A stretch of DNA of 64,000 bases from Micromussa lordhowensis (lineage: Eukaryota > Cnidaria > Anthozoa > Scleractinia > Lobophylliidae): the NCBI GenBank assembly GCA_964020085.1, contig OZ026596.1:32111922-32175921 (forward strand). The letters run 5' to 3'. This document shows, in pieces, positions 59,301 through 64,000 of the stretch. Within the stretch, counting starts at the first letter, position 1; each line of letters opens with the position of its first letter. The position numbers were made by a program, and so were the translations under genes. A model generated the notes under the pieces. That model did not search any database. It was not told the DNA's origin and saw nothing but the letters and a program-made list of their open reading frames with translations.

Positions 59301-62300
59301 TATACCAGGCCTGGTCAGGAACTTGCCGAGGAATTTGATTTGTCCTGACAGGGTGTTCATAGGGCTGTATTTAAACAAATGCAATGTTGCATTAATTTAT
59401 TACCTTGTTGATTGCGTAACAATTTTAAGAGAACAACGTAGCCAACTACAAAGATGTTGTTTCATTCTCACTTTGATGGATTTGTAATAAAAGTCTTGTT
59501 AGCAGCATTACTACCAAGCTGAACCATACAGTGTACAGAAGCAGCCAAATTTAACAGGGAGAACACATTTATCATCTGACAAGCCTGTATTCCTTGAAAA
59601 TCCTCAGCTGGTTTGATTAAATGTCAATTTCAGATACCTAAATCAACTTGGTTTTACACACCAACACACAAAAAAACACACCAACAGACCCACCCAACAT
59701 TCTGATACAAAATTGTTTTAACACTGTTGAACACCAAAGATCACATTCAATCAAATGCTACTCACATATTTGCGGTATCCAAAGTAATAGCCAACAAAAA
59801 CAAGTGGGACTGAAATACCAAGCCACATGCAAAGAAGAGCAAGCATGGTAGTAAAAGGAACCTGAACAGAGTTAAACACAGGTAATAAATTAATAACAAT
59901 TAGCAATAACAAAAATAATAGCTTGAACTATTCAACAACTCACAATAGATGGAGTACAAGAAACGTTATCACAAAAATCACGACTACTGTTTGTATCAGC
60001 TGTATTTGACAAACAGCATTTTGTATGTACAGTTGAGATACAGCTAACAAAACAGCAACATGTAAGTAAATTTGTAGAAATTAATGAGAGTAGACTGATT
60101 ACCGCTCCAGAAGAGTGTTGTCCCCAGATGAAAAAGTTCAGGACAAAGCAAACTGCAGAAACAACTCCAGGATACAAAGTTGCAGTCTGAAAAACAAGCA
60201 TCGACAGAAGTCTTTTTTCAACCAATACTTGTCATTGATTTTCATGCATTGAAATTTTAATTAATGTAATCATGAGAATTGTTTGGTACATCCAGACAAC
60301 ATTCAGCATTAAATAAAAAGATTTGTGTTCACTTGTACTGGTTGACCAAAAAGAGTTCTGAAAACTTGCATCCAACTGAGACCAAGCCATCAGAAGTTAT
60401 CACAATTCATTGTAAGTCAATTCAAGTGCACTCAAGTGCTGATCAAAAGCCTTGAAAACAAACTTGCAATTCCTTGTAAGTAAATAAATAAATAAATAAA
60501 TAAATAAATCAACTTTGTTTAACAAGGGTGGCACACAACAGTGTTCAACTGAAAAACCTGTGGCCCTTGAATTAACGATGAAATTTGAATTTAAGACTTG
60601 TGCAGTCCTCTATTTTCCCAGACCTTTAGCCTACACAATTTAATGATTTAGCCTAAACAAATTAAGCTATACCTCTTCTCTGAACAACTTGAAAATGCCA
60701 TGAAGTAACTAACATTTTAAACATTCCATTCCTTTGAATATCCACTGCTCATATAGTTCAGCCTGTCTCTGTGTGTTTGCACCTTATTTATTCCCTTGTC
60801 TTGATCTTATTTTGTTTTGCTCGTCAAAGGCAGGGGAATAACTCAAAAACCGCAAGGTTCATTTATCCCCCTGGCTTGACTTTAAACATATCTACATGTA
60901 CATGTATTTCCTAAAGCATTTCCTAAAGCATTGTTGTTGTTGCTACATGTAGTTGGCTGGCAACATTTATACTCTTCTGAAAGGAACAGCAGAACTTCTA
61001 TAACATAATAACTTCTAGTGCTTCAGAAACACAAGATTACCAGTATAGCAGATTTCTTCCAGTTTTGCCCCTTGCATGTCTTGTAAAGTCGAGCAGCAAA
61101 ATAACCAGCAAAAACACTTCAACGATAAAAGGAAAATGTCAGGACATGGTGCACTGCCATGAGCAAATAGTAGTAAGTACTCATAGGTTTTGAGTAAGAA
61201 TGTTGCTAGAGACAGATGTACAGTACATCATATGTTTCAGTACTATTTCTTGACAAACGTTATTAATTAAATAACTCCACTACCTTCCATCTCGATAAAT
61301 GTTCACATTTGTAAGAGTCTACTTAATCAGTGGAGGGTTACCCATGGTAGGGAGTGCTGGGACCACTTAGTGATTAGGCAACATTAATTAGTAATTATTA
61401 TACTTACCCCATGAAGACATAAAGAAATATAATTGCTGTCATCAGACTTCCTCTGCTTGCGGGTGACAACATCCCAAGCATGGCAAACACTGTTAAATGA
61501 CACAGCATGTATATATTTAAACGTTTGAGCCATGCTTTCAGAAATTACTCACTACTGAGGAAAAAGTTACTAAATGCCAGACCTAAAAGCATTGTTGAGT
61601 GATACAAGAATGCAAGAATTTTTAAGAACATCAGAGAAGTAATATATCAAACACAAGGGACAGTGTTTCATTGGGATATCCAAACACTGAGAAGAGAGTT
61701 GAAAACACAATTAAGCGTAGAATTTTTGACTAAATTCGAGGATAGACGATGAAACACAGTCTCAAGTGTTTGATATCTCTTTTAAATCGAAACTAAAACT
61801 AAGGAGAAACTGACTAGTAAAACCCCGTCACAGGCTTGATTTCCTTTTTTTTTAACGTGATGAATTACTAATGAGTTTGAGAAGTGCATAGAGAAGTACA
61901 CGGTGCTACCAACTACCCCTTGCTCTTTTTGAGTGCTTTTAAAAACTCACAAGACAGTTACATCTTGGCAAAGCATGCACATGATGTGATGAAGTCAAAC
62001 TGTCCAATTATAGCACATGCTACTCCTTGAATGTTTAATAATTAACACTTAATAACTGGTCCTGAGGGGAACAGTAAATTTTGTTTCCCGAGAATTGAGG
62101 AAAACAAAATTCACTGTTCCCCAAGGGACCAGTCATTAAGTGATTTGTTATATAGCAAAACAACTGGCTCAAACTGGTGGAAAACAAAAGCACTGAGATT
62201 CCAGTGAATTGTTTCTCCTTTGACATCACAGTTTCACAATGTTGCCCACTCATGGCATTTGGTGGTTTCATTGTTAGATGTCATGTCACCATGAACTAGC

Positions 62301-63946
62301 CAATGAATTGGCGTGCTGTACCATGAAAAATGCCGGCTATATAAATCTTATTGCATTTAGTTCTTAACTAAAAGTTTCTGAGATGCATGTTACATCCAGC
62401 ATTTGGCTGATCTCTGCTGCTCTTACCCAAAGTGATGAGGACCATGAAAAAGATCTGCACCCCTGATCCCACAAATGCTGTCAGTAGCCACGCCCTCTTA
62501 GGAGGTCTGAATACATCACCATGGACTAGCTTCCAGCCTGTCTCTTCCATAGTGTCCTCCTGTGACATTGACAAATCCAACATAAAATGAATCCCAAGGA
62601 GACTTTTATTAATTTTCAACATTATATTTTTGTCCAATAAATTACTTCTGATTGGCAATCTGTTAAATCCAACATGTAAAACTGTAAAATAGACAACTAC
62701 ATCAATGCCTACCATTTCATCCTCTTTGTTATAACGTGCAATGTCTCGTCTTAAAGTCCTGATCATTATCATGGACACAATACCTGAAAGGCAGTACTAA
62801 ACATGTTAGGAGATCAATACAAAACAACCTGATATCTGTGCACTCAAAGAGGAAGATCAACCTACATGTACTCTTAGTGACTGAAATAGGAAAAACTCGG
62901 TTTATCATTAAGGTATGCAGATTGAACACAGCAAGGTCAATTATGAGAATATGGACTCATAGTCATAGTAATTTCTCTTGAACAATTCTGTCCAAGGGGG
63001 AAAGGTGCAATGAGGTTACCCTTTGTAAAGCACCAGCCTGCGAGACAAGGCTAGATCACAACACAGCGAACCATGTGCCCTACTCTTTTCGATATGTGCA
63101 TGGGTTCTTTAACGTCCCCTGCTAACCAATCATGTAACACTGAAGATGCAGTTTATAATCCTTATCCAAGAAGACTTGAATGTCTCACCATTTGCAGATG
63201 TGATTACAAAGGCAGCACATTCTCCTCAGTTATTTTAAGACCCCGAGTGTTGATCTGGTCTGGGGCTTGATTCAATTCAATTCAATTCAATGTATTTCCT
63301 CTTGATGTAGTTACTTAATTTAATTACAAACATTTTTAGTTGCTAACAATGTTTCTATTGTATTAAGTAAAAGTGCTTGAACATGGTGGCCAAATAAACC
63401 ACTTGCTTTCCGAGTTGGCCCCCATGTTACTGTTACATTTGATACAGGTGAGGAGACAGAAAGAGGGCGGAAACATAGAACCCTCGACCTCCCGCACAGC
63501 AGATTGGTGCTCTACCAACTGAGCTAACCAGGTGGCGGTTGGGCATCAATCACAAATTGAAAGCTAATGTGTACATTTTCATTTGGTGTAACTAAGCAAG
63601 TCAGTAAAACCTGCTTTGAGATAGTTTAGGTTTAAAATATGAACAACTGGAAATACTAGATAATGGCCATCAACCTGTTAGCAACATACAGCGCACATGT
63701 ACACCCATTTCATACGGCACATATTGCGGCCATAATCATAACTTGACTGTATGATGTGTATGTTCTCTTTATGGCTGCAATAACTTCGAAAATGTGAACA
63801 ATGAAAACTATAAGAGAAATTGAAAATGACTTACCAGACAGAAACAGGACAATTACAACAGAGTTGACTATAGCAAACCAGTGAATTTGAACATCACTCA
63901 TGGCTAAATAGGTGTCCCACCTTGACGCCCACACAACATCGCTGGC
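55793..63946 (-). CDS. TM9SF4: Transmembrane 9 superfamily member 4 (C-terminal part; gene runs off the right edge)
   Basis: Twelve 3' exons (in translation order) join to 385 aa: 63835-63946, 62713-62783, 62427-62559, 61408-61489, 61041-61116, 60103-60186, 59766-59861, 59285-59364, 58966-59029, 58653-58772, 57568-57657, 55793-55942. The family are nine-spanning Golgi/endosome proteins that help sort glycine-rich transmembrane domains. The visible part starts [20 protein letters not shown] and continues [66 protein letters not shown] and [10 protein letters not shown]. It ends HIYAAVKID, the KxD-type Golgi-retention tail of the family. The match is closer to vertebrate TM9SF4 (642 aa) than to TM9SF2. 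The N-terminal ectodomain and first membrane span are outside the window. Confidence 0.93.
56111..56258. repeat. Inverted-repeat MITE
   Basis: GTCAAGATGGCTGGATATTG...TTTGCGAGTTTATGGAC pairs with GTCCATAAACACGCAAA...AAGCCATCTTGAC. It lies in the last TM9SF4 intron. Confidence 0.75.
56248..56410. repeat. MITE with TTTATTATATGGC ends and an internal 15-bp hairpin
   Basis: The ends TTTATTATATGGC and GCCATATAATAAA are inverted. A perfect hairpin GAGCGGGCAAGATGG/CCATCTTGCCCGCTC with a 2-nt loop lies at 56313-56344, and a third CATCTTGCCCGCTC follows. It adjoins the preceding element. Confidence 0.75.
57270..57440. repeat. Repeat with alternating CTTGCCC / GGGCAAG motifs
   Basis: It contains GCTTGCCCTTAGGACAAG, CTTGTCCCTGGGCAAG, CTTGCCCATCGGGCAAG, CTTGCCCTGAAGG and CTTGTCCCGGAC: short palindromes spaced over 170 bp in a TM9SF4 intron. 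Confidence 0.6.
58056..58271. repeat. MITE with GGGCCGGGTTGTTCAAAG ends
   Basis: CTGGGCCGGGTTGTTCAAAG pairs with CTTTCGAACAACCTGGCCCAG in inverted orientation. Inner CTAACCCAGGGTTAGCG and CCTGGGTTAGCG also pair. It lies in a TM9SF4 intron. Confidence 0.75.
60479..60509. repeat. AAAT/TAAA tetranucleotide microsatellite
   Basis: About seven uninterrupted units lie in a TM9SF4 intron. Confidence 0.95.
62036..62151. repeat. Inverted-repeat MITE
   Basis: CACTTAATAACTGGTCC...GGGGAACAGTAAATTTTG pairs with CAAAATTCACTGTTCCCC...GGACCAGTCATTAAGTG. It lies in a TM9SF4 intron. Confidence 0.75.
62965..63270. repeat. Interspersed repeat, copy 2
   Basis: It shares ACAATTCTGTCCAAGGGGGA and downstream sequence with 6491-6660. 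It extends further here, through TGGGTTCTTTAACGTCCCCT and on to a CAATT microsatellite at about 63270-63290. Confidence 0.6.
63466..63545 (-). mobile_element. tRNA-like SINE head
   Basis: On the minus strand, TAGCTCAGTTGGTAGAGC (63526-63509) is a textbook tRNA D-arm/A-box, followed by CACCAATCTGCTGTG and GGTCGAGGGTTC. The region after the anticodon arm does not fold into a full acceptor stem, so this is a tRNA-derived repeat rather than a functional tRNA. Confidence 0.6.
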
Positions 63947-64000
63947 CTGTAGGATAAGTGCTCTACTCAGTAACAATCTTATTCACCTGCAAATTCTCCC

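Noticed and set aside
63466..63545. Functional tRNA gene on the minus strand
   Set aside because: The D-arm and A-box are excellent, but the B-box and acceptor stem do not complete a cloverleaf; called a SINE head.
63947..63986. Possible 40-bp intron joining TM9SF4 exon 63835-63946 to another exon at the right edge (GAGAATTTGCAG then GTGAAT)
   Set aside because: It is in frame, but 40 bp is too short for a normal animal intron and too little of the next exon is visible. The real upstream exon is probably outside the window.

Overview
This is a eukaryotic (animal) window: AT-rich DNA with many short exons separated by GT-AG introns, and dense with inverted-repeat (MITE-like) elements and tRNA-derived SINEs. 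The gene set (SANBR, geminin, PRODH, a syntaxin-7/12 type SNARE, a stathmin-domain protein, TM9SF4) and the repeat style suggest an anthozoan cnidarian, probably a coral or sea anemone. That is inference; no species marker was seen. All gene models were joined by hand from splice sites, and every model closes in frame.

Layout. (1) 296-3725, minus: a secreted Glu/Arg-rich protein with dibasic and Gly-dibasic sites, resembling a granin or neuropeptide precursor, whose signal peptide appears to be split by an intron. (2) 5735-19244, plus: SANBR (KIAA1841), 23 coding exons, SANT + BTB + Cys/His region, 818 aa. (3) 21437-24824, plus: geminin, 7 exons, 268 aa, with an E2F-like site and an E-box just upstream and one GC-AG intron. 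(4) 27918-34114, minus: mitochondrial proline dehydrogenase, 10 exons, 475 aa. (5) 34115-40347: gene-free and repeat-rich, with nested transposon derivatives. (6) 40348-49650, minus: endosomal Qa-SNARE of the syntaxin-7/12 type, 11 exons, 272 aa. (7) 51163-52777, plus: N-myristoylated stathmin-domain protein (STMND1-like), 3 exons, 261 aa, divergent from the syntaxin. (8) 55793-63946, minus: C-terminal part of TM9SF4, 12 exons seen; the 5' part lies beyond the right edge.

The genes are ordinary single-copy animal genes with unrelated jobs (cell-cycle licensing control, proline catabolism, endosomal fusion, membrane-protein trafficking), not an operon or pathway cluster. The most novel-looking items are the candidate prohormone at the left end, the GC-AG splice site and repeat-derived promoter flank of geminin, a transposon nested inside another at 34.8-36.1 kb with a TTA duplication, a piggyBac-type MITE with TTAA ends, and hammerhead-like motifs inside two interspersed repeats.
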